Source of the DNA: Streptomyces sp. NBC_00659 | GTDB taxonomy: Bacteria > Actinomycetota > Actinomycetes > Streptomycetales > Streptomycetaceae | NCBI RefSeq assembly: GCF_036226925.1 | Contig: NZ_CP109031.1 | Coordinates: 8,742,001-8,806,000, forward strand | DNA length: 64,000 bases | Direction: 5' to 3' | In this document: positions 20,218 to 28,169 of the stretch, one piece after another | Layout: every line of letters begins with the position of its first letter | How positions within the stretch are numbered: position 1 is the first letter of the stretch | Translations under genes and position numbers: made by a program | Notes under the pieces: generated by a model | The model's input: only the letters and a program-made list of their open reading frames with translations | The model's database searches: none | Told to the model about the DNA's origin: nothing

Positions 20218-20418
20218 GTGGCCAAGGTCAACATCAGTCTCGATGCCGAACTCGTGGTGGAAGTCATGGTTCTGGCCGGGGTCGGCTCGCCCCAGGACGC
20301 CGTCGAAGCGGTCGTGCGTGACTACATCGCCCAGGGACATCGCACCGAGGCACGCACCGAACTCAAAGACCAGAGCCTGCGCGAGGTCGAGGTCAAACCG
20401 CAGGAGCCTCAAGGCTGA
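20218..20418 (+). CDS. VapB-like small DNA-binding protein without a visible toxin partner
   Basis: A 66-residue protein, start GTG 20218, preceded by GGAGGGGG. The N-terminal beta strand and two helices (AKVNISLDAELVVEVMVLAG, then PQDAVEAVVRDYIAQG) look like a ribbon-helix-helix fold of the VapB antitoxin type, followed by a charged tail that would bind a toxin. No PIN-domain VapC follows: the next gene is on the other strand and is a CGNR protein. It could be an orphan antitoxin or a stand-alone small regulator. Confidence 0.7.
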   Translation: MAKVNISLDAELVVEVMVLAGVGSPQDAVEAVVRDYIAQGHRTEARTELKDQSLREVEVKPQEPQG

Positions 20419-20485
20419 CCACTGTGATCGCGTGACGTCGCTCCAGCTCCGTCGGCACGCGTCCAGGCATCAGGGCAGGTGGCGG

Positions 20486-21106
20486 TCAGGACGGGGTGGA
20501 ACCATCATCGGTGGCCACGCGTTGACGCCGGTAGTGGCGAGCTGCTCGGGCACGGTTTCCGCACGACGGTTTGCACCATTCCTGCCGGCCGTGGCTCTTG
20601 ACGAAGTAGCGCACGCAACGTGGCGCGGAGCAGGCTCGTAGTTGCATGCGCTGCGGGCCGCTCAGGAAGTCGATGGCGGCGCGGGCCAGGGCTGCCACGA
20701 GTCGAACCTTTGGGTCGTTCTCCGCCGACAGCAGACGGGCTGTGGGGGCACCACCGTCCGGCGGCCAGTCCATCTGCGGGACGACCGCATCACGGGCGGC
20801 AACCGTGTTGAGGTGGGCCAATGCCTGGTCGGCCGACATCAGTCGGCGGGCGTCCGCCGAGCTGGGGGGAGCGGGACTGACCGCCCGGGCGAACAGTGCC
20901 CGGACAGCCCGCCGTAGTTCGATGATCTCAACCCTGAGGTCGTCGTCCGCGGCCATTTCCCCGGCCGGGACATGGCCGGCCAGCAGGTCGGCCTGCGCCT
21001 GAATCCAGCGGGTTGCTTCGTGTGCCGTGCCGAGGTCGTCGGTGACGCCACCGTCCCCGTCGTGGCGGATCGTACTCGCCAGTTCCAGTGCCAGCCAGCG
21101 CTCCAT
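20486..21106 (-). CDS. CGNR zinc-finger (ABATE-domain) putative regulator
   Basis: A 206-residue protein with an N-terminal helical ABATE-type domain (about 1-130) and a C-terminal CGNR zinc finger (SAPRCVRYFVKSHGRQEWC followed by KPSCGNRARAARHYRR), which is thought to bind DNA. ATG 21106 has a strong GGAGGGAGAG ribosome site. It faces the metallophosphoesterase gene across 164 bases that contain a perfect 10-bp inverted repeat (21171-21200). The likely role is control of itself and of the divergent phosphoesterase/LysE pair. The ligand is unknown. Confidence 0.88.
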   Translation of the reverse strand: MERWLALELASTIRHDGDGGVTDDLGTAHEATRWIQAQADLLAGHVPAGEMAADDDLRVEIIELRRAVRALFARAVSPAPPSSADARRLMSADQALAHLNTVAARDAVVPQMDWPPDGGAPTARLLSAENDPKVRLVAALARAAIDFLSGPQRMQLRACSAPRCVRYFVKSHGRQEWCKPSCGNRARAARHYRRQRVATDDGSTPS

Positions 21107-21170
21107 CGGTCTCTCTCCCTCCGCCCGGTCGTCAACCACTTGATCACATTCCTGCGCACACCCTAGAGTC

Positions 21171-21200
21171 TCTAACGGAAAAACAAAAACTTCCGTTAGA
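21171..21200. promoter_or_regulatory. Perfect inverted repeat operator between CGNR and phosphoesterase genes
   Basis: TCTAACGGAA (21171-21180) and TTCCGTTAGA (21191-21200) are exact inverted repeats around a 10-base A-rich spacer. The patch is strikingly AT-rich for this chromosome and lies centrally between two divergent starts (21106 and 21271), so it is an operator or promoter rather than a terminator. Confidence 0.8.
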
Positions 21201-21270
21201 TGTCGGGTGGGGGTGACATCCCGCCTCGATGTGCACCGGCGGCCGGAGCCGCCATGGGAGGGGACAGAGA

Positions 21271-22014
21271 ATGACGGTTCTGCTTGCCCAGATCAGTGAC
21301 CTGCACCTGGACGGCAGCGAGAGGGCCACACGGCGCGCCGGCCGCGTCATGGACTACCTGCGAGCCCTGCCGCACCCGGTCGATGCGGTCCTGGTCACCG
21401 GGGACATCGCTGATCACGGTGAGGAAGCCGAATACGAGGAAGCGGCCCGCATCCTGTTGGCCCCCTTCCCCGTGCTCACCTGCCCCGGCAACCACGACGT
21501 GCGTCCGGCCTACCGCAAGGCCCTGCTCGGAGAGGCACCCGACCACGGGCCCGTCAACCGGATCCACCACATCGCCGGGACCGCCATCCTGATGTGCGAC
21601 TCCACCATCCCCGGCCGCGACGAGGGGCGCCTCGACGCCCAGACGCTCGACTGGATCGACACCCAACTCACCGGGCTACCGCAGGACACCCCGGCGCTGA
21701 TCGCGTTCCACCAGCCGCCGGTCGAACTCCACCACCCCCTGCCCGACTCCGGAATGCTCGATCAGCCCGGGCGACTGGCCGCCCTGCTGGAGGCACACCC
21801 GCAGGTTGTCGCTGTCCTTACCGGACACGCCCACACCGCAGCCGCCTCGACCTTCGCCGCCCGTCCCCTGATCGTCGGGCCGGCCGTCACCTGGACCCTG
21901 CGCATGCCCTGGGAAGGCGACCATCCTGCAGACCGCGACCAACCGCCCGGCCTCGCCTTCCACATCCTGGGCAACGGCCAGCGCCTGACCACCCACTACC
22001 GCGTCGTGCTCTGA
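21271..22014 (+). CDS. Metallophosphoesterase (CpdA-like cyclic nucleotide phosphodiesterase family)
   Basis: A 247-residue calcineurin-like phosphoesterase. The five metal motifs are present: QISDLHLDG, VTGDIADHG, CPGNHDVRP, IAFHQPPVE and LTGHAHTAA. The arrangement is that of class III cyclic-nucleotide phosphodiesterases (CpdA/Rv0805 group) and glycerophosphodiesterase relatives, so a cytoplasmic phosphodiester substrate is likely. GAGGGGACAGAGA precedes ATG 21271. The LysE-type exporter follows after 26 bases, and both are probably controlled by the divergent CGNR regulator through the repeat at 21171-21200. Confidence 0.9.
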   Translation: MTVLLAQISDLHLDGSERATRRAGRVMDYLRALPHPVDAVLVTGDIADHGEEAEYEEAARILLAPFPVLTCPGNHDVRPAYRKALLGEAPDHGPVNRIHHIAGTAILMCDSTIPGRDEGRLDAQTLDWIDTQLTGLPQDTPALIAFHQPPVELHHPLPDSGMLDQPGRLAALLEAHPQVVAVLTGHAHTAAASTFAARPLIVGPAVTWTLRMPWEGDHPADRDQPPGLAFHILGNGQRLTTHYRVVL

Positions 22015-22040
22015 CCCCGCCTGCCCGCCCCGGAGACGTC

Positions 22041-22661
22041 ATGGTCCACCCCTACGCCATCCTCGGGTTCCTGGCGGCGGTCCTTCCCCTGGTCGCCACC
22101 CCCGGAGCCAGCCTGACCCTTCTGGTCCAGCACGTCACCGACAACGGCCGCCGCCAGGCCCTTCCCGTCATCCTCGGTACAGCCACCGGCCTGTACATCC
22201 ACGCCACCTTCGCCATAGCCGGCTTGTCGGCCCTGGTCATGCACTCCAGCCAGGCCTTCACAGCCGTCAAGCTCATCGGCGCGGCCTACCTCGTCGGGCT
22301 GGGCATATGGACATGGCGATCCGCCACGGCATCGGCGCGTGCTCCCGCCCGCCGGCATCCGCCAGTGCGGTCGGACTCCGTCTACACCCAAGCCCTGCTC
22401 GCCAACGTCCTCAACCCGAAGGCGGCCTCCATCTACTTGACTCTCGTTCCCCAGTTCATCGAAGCCGATCACTCCTTCGACGGTCAGATCCTTACCCTGG
22501 CCACCGCCCACGCGCTGCTGATGACGCTCTGGCTCCTCGCCTGGACCGTCATCATCCGGCGTGCCTCACGAAGCCTGCAGAAGCCCCGCTTCAAGCGCAC
22601 GGCCGCCAGGATCACGGCCGTGGTGTTCGTCGCCCTCGGGATCCGAACCGCCGCGACGTAG
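22041..22661 (+). CDS. LysE/RhtB-family exporter
   Basis: A 206-residue membrane protein of the LysE/RhtB amino-acid exporter family. The N-terminal signature is FLAAVLPLVATPGASLTLLV, and the second half carries the NVLNPKAASIYLTLVPQFI motif seen in the family. About six hydrophobic segments are visible. It likely exports an amino acid or derivative. The gene follows the phosphoesterase by 26 bases, in the same direction. Confidence 0.9.
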   Translation: MVHPYAILGFLAAVLPLVATPGASLTLLVQHVTDNGRRQALPVILGTATGLYIHATFAIAGLSALVMHSSQAFTAVKLIGAAYLVGLGIWTWRSATASARAPARRHPPVRSDSVYTQALLANVLNPKAASIYLTLVPQFIEADHSFDGQILTLATAHALLMTLWLLAWTVIIRRASRSLQKPRFKRTAARITAVVFVALGIRTAAT

Positions 22662-22672
22662 GCCGGGACGGG

Positions 22673-22715
22673 CGAAGACCCCGCCGTCGGAAGTCGTACC
22701 GGTACGGGGTCTTCG
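22673..22715. terminator. Bidirectional hairpin terminator between LysE and OsmC genes
   Basis: CGAAGACCCCG (22673-22683) pairs exactly with CGGGGTCTTCG (22705-22715). It lies between two convergent genes, 12 and 10 bases from their stops. Confidence 0.75.
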
Positions 22716-22724
22716 TGGCGCGGG

Positions 22725-23150
22725 TCAGGCCGTCCTGATCGTGACCTCGATGTCGCCCCGGGTCACCTTGGAGTAGGGGCAGATCTCGTCCGCCTTCTCC
22801 ACCAGGGTCCTGGCGGTGGCCTTGTCGACCGAGGGGATGTGCGCGGTGAGCTCGGCGACGATGCCGAATCCGGCGTCGTTGCGGCCGATGCCGACGCGGG
22901 CCGTCACGCTGGAACCGGTGATGTCGATCTTCTGCATCCGGGCGACGATCCCGATCGAGGCGTGGAAACACGCGCTGTAACAGGCGGCGAAGAGCTGCTC
23001 GGGATTGGTGCCGCCGCCCGTGCCGCCCAGTTCCTTGGGCTGGCTGACGACGATGTCGAGCTTGCCGTCCTCGGTGGAGATGCGGCCCTCTCGGCCGCCC
23101 TCGGCGGTGGCGACTGCGGTGTAGAGAGCATCACTGGGCTTGATGGGCAT
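22725..23150 (-). CDS. OsmC/Ohr-family organic hydroperoxide resistance protein
   Basis: A 141-residue Ohr-type peroxidase. It opens SDALYTAVATAEGGREGRIS and has the two reactive cysteines in FAACYSACFHAS and EICPYSKVTRG. Ohr enzymes reduce organic hydroperoxides using lipoylated partners, in the cytoplasm. ATG 23150 was chosen over an in-frame upstream ATG because family sequence starts there, with GGAAGG upstream. No OhrR regulator is adjacent. The gene follows the efflux pump gene (23244) in the same direction after 93 bases. Confidence 0.93.
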   Translation of the reverse strand: MPIKPSDALYTAVATAEGGREGRISTEDGKLDIVVSQPKELGGTGGGTNPEQLFAACYSACFHASIGIVARMQKIDITGSSVTARVGIGRNDAGFGIVAELTAHIPSVDKATARTLVEKADEICPYSKVTRGDIEVTIRTA

Positions 23151-23243
23151 CTCTTGCGTACCTTCCGTCGGTTTCGTGTGTACCTGGACCGGATGGACGG
23201 CTGCCCGAGCGGGCGGCATCCGGCGCGCGCCGTTCCTCGGAGG

Positions 23244-24704
23244 TCAGTCGGTTCCCGGGGTCGTCCCGGCCGGCCGCGTGGCACCGGGCGCAGCGCCCTG
23301 GGCGGGCCGCTCCTGGGCCGCGGCGGGCGGAGCCTTGATGACGAGCCCGAGGCCCGCCAGCCCTGACAGGACCGTGACGATGGAGCAGAAGAGCAGGACG
23401 TGCCCGTAGTCGGAGGCATCCGAGTTCGTCCCGCCGAGAAGCGTGGCCAGCGTCGCGATACCGAAGGCGCCGCCGACCTGACGGGCCGTCTGGTTGAGCC
23501 CGGTCGCCGCCGCGAAGCGCAGCGGGGAGACCGAGAGCGCGGCGGCGGTCGACGTGCCCGTGGTGATCGCGCCCATGCCCGCGCCCGCCAGGATGCCGGT
23601 GGGCAGCCAGTAGCCGAGGAAGTTCGGCTCGTCGGGCAGGGTGAAGGCGAGGAAGAAACCGGTGCCCGCGAGGACGGCCGCGCCGGCCACCACGACGGCC
23701 CGCGGGCCGTACTTCGTCTGGATCCCGCCCGAGTACAGAGCCACCAGCGTCGCCGCGAAGGCGCCCGGGGTCACCGCCAGGCCCGCCTTCAGTTCCGACC
23801 AGTGCCAGACCGAGGTGACGTACAGGACGCCGACCAGGAGCCAGGCGAACAGGCAGGCACCGTAGAAGAAGACGGACAGGTTCGCCAGGGCGAAGGTCCG
23901 GCTGCGCCAGAGGCCGGTCTCCACGGCGGGGGCCTCGTGGGTCCGCGAGCGCAGCAGGGTGACCGCCATGGCGACGACGCCTCCGGCCAGGCAGCTCACC
24001 GTCGCCGCGTCGCCCCAGCCCCAGTCCTCGCCCTTGGAGATGCCGAGGCCGAGCAGGCCGATGCCGAGCCCGAGCAGGACGGTCCCGATCAGGTCCGGAA
24101 CCTTGCTGCCCTCCGGGCGGGAAGTCCGGGGAACGATGTGCGCGCGGAGCAGGAGCAGCAGGCCGAACGGCACGTTGATCAGGAACAGCGACCGCCAGCC
24201 GAGGGTGTCGACCAGGACTCCGCCGATCGACGGGCCCACCGCGGCGGCGAACGCGGAGGCCGCGCTCCACTTGCCGATCGCGGCCCGGCGATCCTCGGGC
24301 GGCGTGTCCATCAGGACGATGGCGAGAGACGCCGGGATCATCGCGGCGGCTCCGGCGCCCTGGAAGGCCCGGGCGGTCAGCAGGACGGGGAGATTCGGAG
24401 CCAGCGCGCACATCAGGGACATCGCGGTGAAGACGGCGATCCCTGCGGTGAACAGGGAACGCCGGCCGATCACGTCCGCGAGTCGGCCCGCCGGCGCCAG
24501 CAGGGCGGCGAACACCGTGGCGTACGCGGTGATCACCCACGACAGGTCCGCCAGGGCGGAACCCTCGAAGTCCTTGTGCAGATCAGGGATGGCCAGATTG
24601 ACGATCGTCACGTCGAGGACGGCCAGGAAGGTCGCACTCGACGCGAGGAGTAACAGGGGCATGTACCCCCGCCCGGCAGCCGCTTCGGCGGGCCCAGCGC
24701 TCAT
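23244..24704 (-). CDS. MFS drug transporter, DHA2 (14-helix) family
   Basis: A 486-residue EmrB/QacA-type proton-driven drug exporter. Motif C-like and A-like stretches are visible (LAVLDVTIVNLAIPDLH at helix 1; GRLADVIGRRSLFTAGI after helix 2), and the hydrophobic pattern suits 14 helices. ATG 24704 has GGAGG upstream. It diverges from the TetR gene (24955), with two 21-bp operators between them, one overlapping its own leader. The expected role is efflux of a toxic compound, induced when the TetR protein binds it. Confidence 0.93.
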   Translation of the reverse strand: MSAGPAEAAAGRGYMPLLLLASSATFLAVLDVTIVNLAIPDLHKDFEGSALADLSWVITAYATVFAALLAPAGRLADVIGRRSLFTAGIAVFTAMSLMCALAPNLPVLLTARAFQGAGAAAMIPASLAIVLMDTPPEDRRAAIGKWSAASAFAAAVGPSIGGVLVDTLGWRSLFLINVPFGLLLLLRAHIVPRTSRPEGSKVPDLIGTVLLGLGIGLLGLGISKGEDWGWGDAATVSCLAGGVVAMAVTLLRSRTHEAPAVETGLWRSRTFALANLSVFFYGACLFAWLLVGVLYVTSVWHWSELKAGLAVTPGAFAATLVALYSGGIQTKYGPRAVVVAGAAVLAGTGFFLAFTLPDEPNFLGYWLPTGILAGAGMGAITTGTSTAAALSVSPLRFAAATGLNQTARQVGGAFGIATLATLLGGTNSDASDYGHVLLFCSIVTVLSGLAGLGLVIKAPPAAAQERPAQGAAPGATRPAGTTPGTD

Positions 24705-24718
24705 CGCTTACACCTCCA

Positions 24719-24739
24719 ACATACCGATGGTTGGAATGT
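24719..24739. promoter_or_regulatory. TetR operator 1 (efflux-gene side)
   Basis: A 21-bp imperfect palindrome. Read on the minus strand it is ACATTCC-N7-GGTATGT. It starts 15 bases upstream of the efflux gene start and nearly matches operator 2 (24838-24858), differing only in the central bases. Confidence 0.78.
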
Positions 24740-24837
24740 ATCTGCGTGGGTTCTCGACCGTCAATCGGGTTGTCGCCGAGCGCTGCCAACTCGTCGCTCA
24801 TCATCAACTTGGGATTGGCACCCCTGGGGCCGATGTC

Positions 24838-24858
24838 ACATTCCAACCGATGGTATGT
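24838..24858. promoter_or_regulatory. TetR operator 2 (tetR side)
   Basis: ACATTCC-N7-GGTATGT on the plus strand, almost identical to the reverse complement of operator 1 and 119 bp from it. It is placed for autorepression of tetR and joint control of the efflux gene. Confidence 0.78.
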
Positions 24859-24954
24859 TAATGGGTCCAGGCTCGGTGAACTCTCGGTATGAGGGGGAGA
24901 CGCTAAGATCGAACGGTGGATGTTTTCGCGGGGGCAGGAGGGCGGGTCGGATCC

Positions 24955-25572
24955 ATGGGCAGTCAGCAGCGAGTGCGCCGATCGCAGGAAGAGCGTTCGC
25001 GGACGACGACGAACGAACTCCTCTCCGCCGCTCGTAAGCTCTTCGCCAGGGACGGGTACACCGCTACCTCGCTCGATGCGATCTGCGAGGAGATCGGGGC
25101 GAGCAAGGGCGCGCTCTACCACCACTTCAAGAACAAGCGAGACCTGTTCCGCGCCGTCTACGAGGCGGAGGAGAACCGGCTGTCGAGCGCGATCGCGCAG
25201 ACGTTCACCCTCCACGAGGACCCCTGGGACGGTCTGTACGAGGGCATGCGTGAATTCCTGGTCATGTCGATGGAGCCGAGCACGCAGCGCATCACCCTCA
25301 TCGACGCGCCGGGGGCCTTGGGCTGGGCGGAGATGCGGGCGATCCGCTCGGACTGCCGGCGCATGATCGCCTACGGTCTCGGTCAGCTCCTCGGCAGGGA
25401 CCGTTCCCGCGCCGAAGTGACCGCCGTCGCCTCCATGGTGCACGGTGCCGCCTGCGAGAGCGCGGTCGCGCTGGCCCACGCCGACGGTGACGCGGACGAA
25501 CTGCTCGAAGCCACGCTGCGCCAGTTCCGCCGGCTCTTCTCTTCCGTCGCCTCTTCCACCGACAAGGCCTGA
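24955..25572 (+). CDS. TetR-family repressor of the efflux gene
   Basis: A 205-residue TetR regulator. The DNA-binding helices are readable (AARKLFARDGYTATSLDAIC, EEIGASKGALYHHFKNKRDL), followed by a ligand-binding domain. ATG 24955 is preferred over the GTG at 24916 because AGGAGGG precedes it (with a rather long spacer) and the homologous region begins soon after. It is divergent from the DHA2 pump, with two matching operators in the 250-bp gap. The ligand is likely a substrate of the pump. Confidence 0.9.
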   Translation: MGSQQRVRRSQEERSRTTTNELLSAARKLFARDGYTATSLDAICEEIGASKGALYHHFKNKRDLFRAVYEAEENRLSSAIAQTFTLHEDPWDGLYEGMREFLVMSMEPSTQRITLIDAPGALGWAEMRAIRSDCRRMIAYGLGQLLGRDRSRAEVTAVASMVHGAACESAVALAHADGDADELLEATLRQFRRLFSSVASSTDKA

Positions 25573-25577
25573 AGACA

Positions 25578-25603
25578 CTCCCGCCCGTCGGACCGGGTGG
25601 GAG
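25578..25603 (+). terminator. Hairpin terminator after tetR
   Basis: CTCCC at 25578-25582 and GGGAG at 25599-25603 enclose an inner CCC/GGG stem, starting five bases after the stop. Part of it (CCCGTCGGACCGG, 25584-25596) is directly repeated at 25614-25626. Confidence 0.6.
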
Positions 25604-25787
25604 AACCTTCCGGCCCGTCGGACCGGTACCGTGCGTGTCTTCCTCCCCTGGAACCGGCCGAAGGCTCGCGGCAAGGTGAATCCCAGGTGACGGGACGGCG
25701 TACAACCATGGGCGCCACGCGCGGGTCTTGTGGGGTACCGGGCGTCGGGACGCCCGTCGCGCGATCACCGTCCTTAAGGGGTCTGCC

Positions 25788-27194
25788 TTGTCCTCACGAA
25801 AGCTCCGCCTGCCGGTGGCCGCAGCGGCCGCCGTCGTCCTGTCCGCCACGGGCGCCGCCCCCGTCGTGGCCTCCCCGGGGAACGCGTCCTCGGGTGCCCC
25901 CATCGCCGCCGCACCCGGGTCGGCGCGGGCCGACTTCGACGGTGACGGATACCCCGACGTGGCGATCGGCGCCCCCGGCGGCACCGTCAACGGGCGGGCC
26001 GGCGCGGGATACTTCACCGTCGTCTACGGCATGGGCCAGGGCCCCGACGGCGTCAAGCGCCAGGTGATCAGCCAGAACCGCTACGGAATCCCCGGTACGG
26101 CGGAGGCCGGTGACCGCTTCGGCAGCGACCTCACCGCGGCGGACCTGGACGGTGACGGTTACACCGACCTCGTCGTCGGATCTCCCGGCGAGGACGTCGG
26201 CGGCGCCCGTGACGTCGGACGGCGGACCGTGCTGTGGGGCAGCGTGGGCGGGCTCGTCGCCGCCGCCGTCGTCGGCGAGGGACGGGCGGCGACCCGGGCC
26301 GGTGACTTCGACGGGGACGGCCACCTGGACCTCGCGACGGCGTACGAGACGCGGTACGGGCCCATCAGCCGTACCGGTGTCCCGGCCCGCACCGGCCCCC
26401 TCGTGGACCTGGACGTCCGTGTCTACGCGATGGCGGCGGGCGACGTGGACGGCGACGGCAGGACCGACCTCGTCGTCAGCAGCGGATCGTGGGACTCCGA
26501 CGACGGAGGTACGGTCCCGCCGCCCCGCCTGCAACTGCTGCGGGGTACCAAGGACGGCCTCGTGGCGGGCCCGCTCATCGCCGCCGCCGACACCGTGTCC
26601 GCGGACAGCATCGCCCTCGGGGACGTCGACCACGACGGACACCAGGACGTCGTCTTCGGCCGCAGTACCGCCACCGGCGGCGGGCTCGTCGGCGTGGTGC
26701 GGGGCACGGCGGACGGATTCGCGGCGCGGGCCACCCTGATCGGTCAGGACACTCCAGGAGTCCCCGGCACGGGGGAGAGCGGCGACCGCTTCGGCACCGA
26801 CGTCTCCGTCGGCGATGTCACCGGTGACGGATACGCCGACGTCGTCGCCGGGCTGCCCGGCGAGGACCACGCCGGACGGACCGACGCCGGCACCTTCGCC
26901 GTCCTGCGCGGGAGCCGGACAGGCCTTTCGGGCAGCGCGGTCCAGGTCTTCAGCCAGAACACGGCCGGGGTGCCCGGCACGGCGGAGAGCGGCGACGCGT
27001 TCGGCGGCCGCACCGCCGTCGTCGGCGGCCACGTGGTCGTGTCGGCACCGAAGGAGAACGCCGGTTCCGGGGGCGTCTGGGTCTTCGCGGGTACGGCCTC
27101 GGGCATCACCGCGACCGGATCGGTGAGTTACGGGCCGCACACCCTCGCCGCGCCCGAGAGCGGCGCACAGCTGGGGGCCGCCTTCCAGCGCTGA
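25788..27194 (+). CDS. Secreted FG-GAP repeat protein (integrin alpha-like beta-propeller)
   Basis: A 468-residue exported protein with TTG start 25788 and AAGGGG six bases upstream. An in-frame GTG at 25728 has no ribosome site. The signal peptide is about residues 1-28 (LRLPVAAAAAVVLSA). At least six FG-GAP/Ca2+-binding units are visible with DxDxDG loops: ADFDGDGYPDVAIGAP, DLDGDGYTDLVVGSP, DFDGDGHLDLA, DVDGDGRTDLVV, DVDHDGHQDVVFG and DVTGDGYADVVAGLP. Two NT(A/Y)G(V/I)PGTAE-like blocks repeat as well. The fold should be a seven-bladed propeller. Such proteins are common in Streptomyces, with functions in adhesion or as enzyme scaffolds; none is proven here. Confidence 0.88.
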   Translation: MSSRKLRLPVAAAAAVVLSATGAAPVVASPGNASSGAPIAAAPGSARADFDGDGYPDVAIGAPGGTVNGRAGAGYFTVVYGMGQGPDGVKRQVISQNRYGIPGTAEAGDRFGSDLTAADLDGDGYTDLVVGSPGEDVGGARDVGRRTVLWGSVGGLVAAAVVGEGRAATRAGDFDGDGHLDLATAYETRYGPISRTGVPARTGPLVDLDVRVYAMAAGDVDGDGRTDLVVSSGSWDSDDGGTVPPPRLQLLRGTKDGLVAGPLIAAADTVSADSIALGDVDHDGHQDVVFGRSTATGGGLVGVVRGTADGFAARATLIGQDTPGVPGTGESGDRFGTDVSVGDVTGDGYADVVAGLPGEDHAGRTDAGTFAVLRGSRTGLSGSAVQVFSQNTAGVPGTAESGDAFGGRTAVVGGHVVVSAPKENAGSGGVWVFAGTASGITATGSVSYGPHTLAAPESGAQLGAAFQR

Positions 27195-27227
27195 TTCCGC
27201 CCGCGCCGTCCCCGGCCCCCACCGGCA

Positions 27228-27605
27228 TCACCCCGCCCCGTCCCCGTAAGCGGCTCTGCTGGCCTCGATCTCGCCGATGTGCTCGATCGCCCAGCCGGCC
27301 AGCGCGAGGGCCGGCGGAATGAGGCTCTCTCCGGTGGGGGTCAGCGCGTACTCGACGCGGGGCGGGACCTCCGCGTGCACCGTCCTCGACACCAGGCCGT
27401 CGCGCTCCAGGTTCCGCAGAGTCAGCGTCAGCATCCGCTGGGAGATGCCGGGAATCTGCCGCTGCAGATCCGTGAAGCGGAGCCGGCCCCGTTCGAGGGT
27501 CGTCACGATCAGCAGCGTCCACTTGTCGCAGATCCGGTCGAGGACGGTGCGGATCGTCCGACCGCCGTCTCCGCGGATCATGCAGGTGTGCTCGTACTGC
27601 GACAC
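27228..27605 (-). CDS. HxlR-family transcriptional regulator
   Basis: A 125-residue winged-helix regulator with family core sequences CDKWTLLIVTTLERGRLRF, ISQRMLTLTLRNLERDGLV and VEYALTPTGESLIPP. A cysteine near the N-terminus (EHTCMIRG) is in the place used for thiol-based redox sensing in YodB/HypR relatives. GTG 27605 is preferred because GGGAG lies five bases upstream; ATG 27635 is the alternative. It is divergent from the DoxX gene, and a TTAC-N5-GTAA palindrome lies at the DoxX promoter. Confidence 0.9.
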   Translation of the reverse strand: MSQYEHTCMIRGDGGRTIRTVLDRICDKWTLLIVTTLERGRLRFTDLQRQIPGISQRMLTLTLRNLERDGLVSRTVHAEVPPRVEYALTPTGESLIPPALALAGWAIEHIGEIEASRAAYGDGAG

Positions 27606-27679
27606 GACAGCTCCCTGTGGGTAGCGCACATCCATGTGCCTTTTGCGGACCCCCCGACGGTGACTCATCATGGGGCAAC

Positions 27680-27692
27680 TTACGCCTGGTAA
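27680..27692. promoter_or_regulatory. HxlR-type operator TTAC-N5-GTAA
   Basis: TTAC and GTAA flank GCCTG at 27680-27692, 21 bases before the DoxX start. Its small size and placement between the divergent hxlR and doxX genes fit an HxlR/YodB-type site. This is inferred from position and symmetry only. Confidence 0.5.
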
Positions 27693-27712
27693 CCATTGTG
27701 CGAGGAGCCGTC

Positions 27713-28078
27713 ATGAACGTCGCCTACTGGATCGTCGCAGCGCTGCTGGCGGCCTTCTACCTCTATGCCGGAGGCATCAAGGTCCTGCAGAGCCAGGAGC
27801 AGTTGCGGCCGATGATGGGATGGGTCGACCGCGTGCCCATGCCGGTGGTGAGGCTCATCGGGACGTTGGAGGTCCTCGGCGCGGCGGGCCTGATCCTGCC
27901 GCCGCTCACCGGGATCGCGCCCTGGCTCGCCGTCGCCGCCGCGACGGGTCTCGTCCTGATCCAGGTGGGCGGGATATCCCTCCACCTCTCGCGCGGCGAG
28001 GCACGGCTGATCGGACTCAACATCGCCCTGCTGGCCGCCGCGGCGGCGGCCGTCTGGCTCGGGACCACCTGGCTCTGA
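27713..28078 (+). CDS. DoxX-family membrane protein
   Basis: A 121-residue protein with four hydrophobic segments (YWIVAALLAAFYLYAGGIKV is the first) and the Leu/Gly-rich pattern of the DoxX/DoxD-like family. Such proteins sit in the membrane and are often linked to quinone or thiol stress. ATG 27713 has GCGAGGAG upstream. It is divergent from the HxlR gene, a frequent pairing in actinobacteria, so HxlR probably represses it until electrophile or oxidant stress. Confidence 0.9.
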   Translation: MNVAYWIVAALLAAFYLYAGGIKVLQSQEQLRPMMGWVDRVPMPVVRLIGTLEVLGAAGLILPPLTGIAPWLAVAAATGLVLIQVGGISLHLSRGEARLIGLNIALLAAAAAAVWLGTTWL

Positions 28079-28118
28079 CCGGACCGGACCGCCCTGTGCG
28101 ACACCCGCCGAACGCAAA

Positions 28119-28154
28119 GGGCGGGAGCCCGGCACATGGTGCCGGCTCCCGCCC
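28119..28154. terminator. Bidirectional terminator between doxX and amidase genes
   Basis: A 16-17 bp stem with one bulged C and an ATG loop (arms begin GGGCGGGAGCC at 28119 and end GGCTCCCGCCC at 28154) lies between two convergent genes. Confidence 0.8.
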
Positions 28155-28169
28155 CAGGAACGCGACCGC

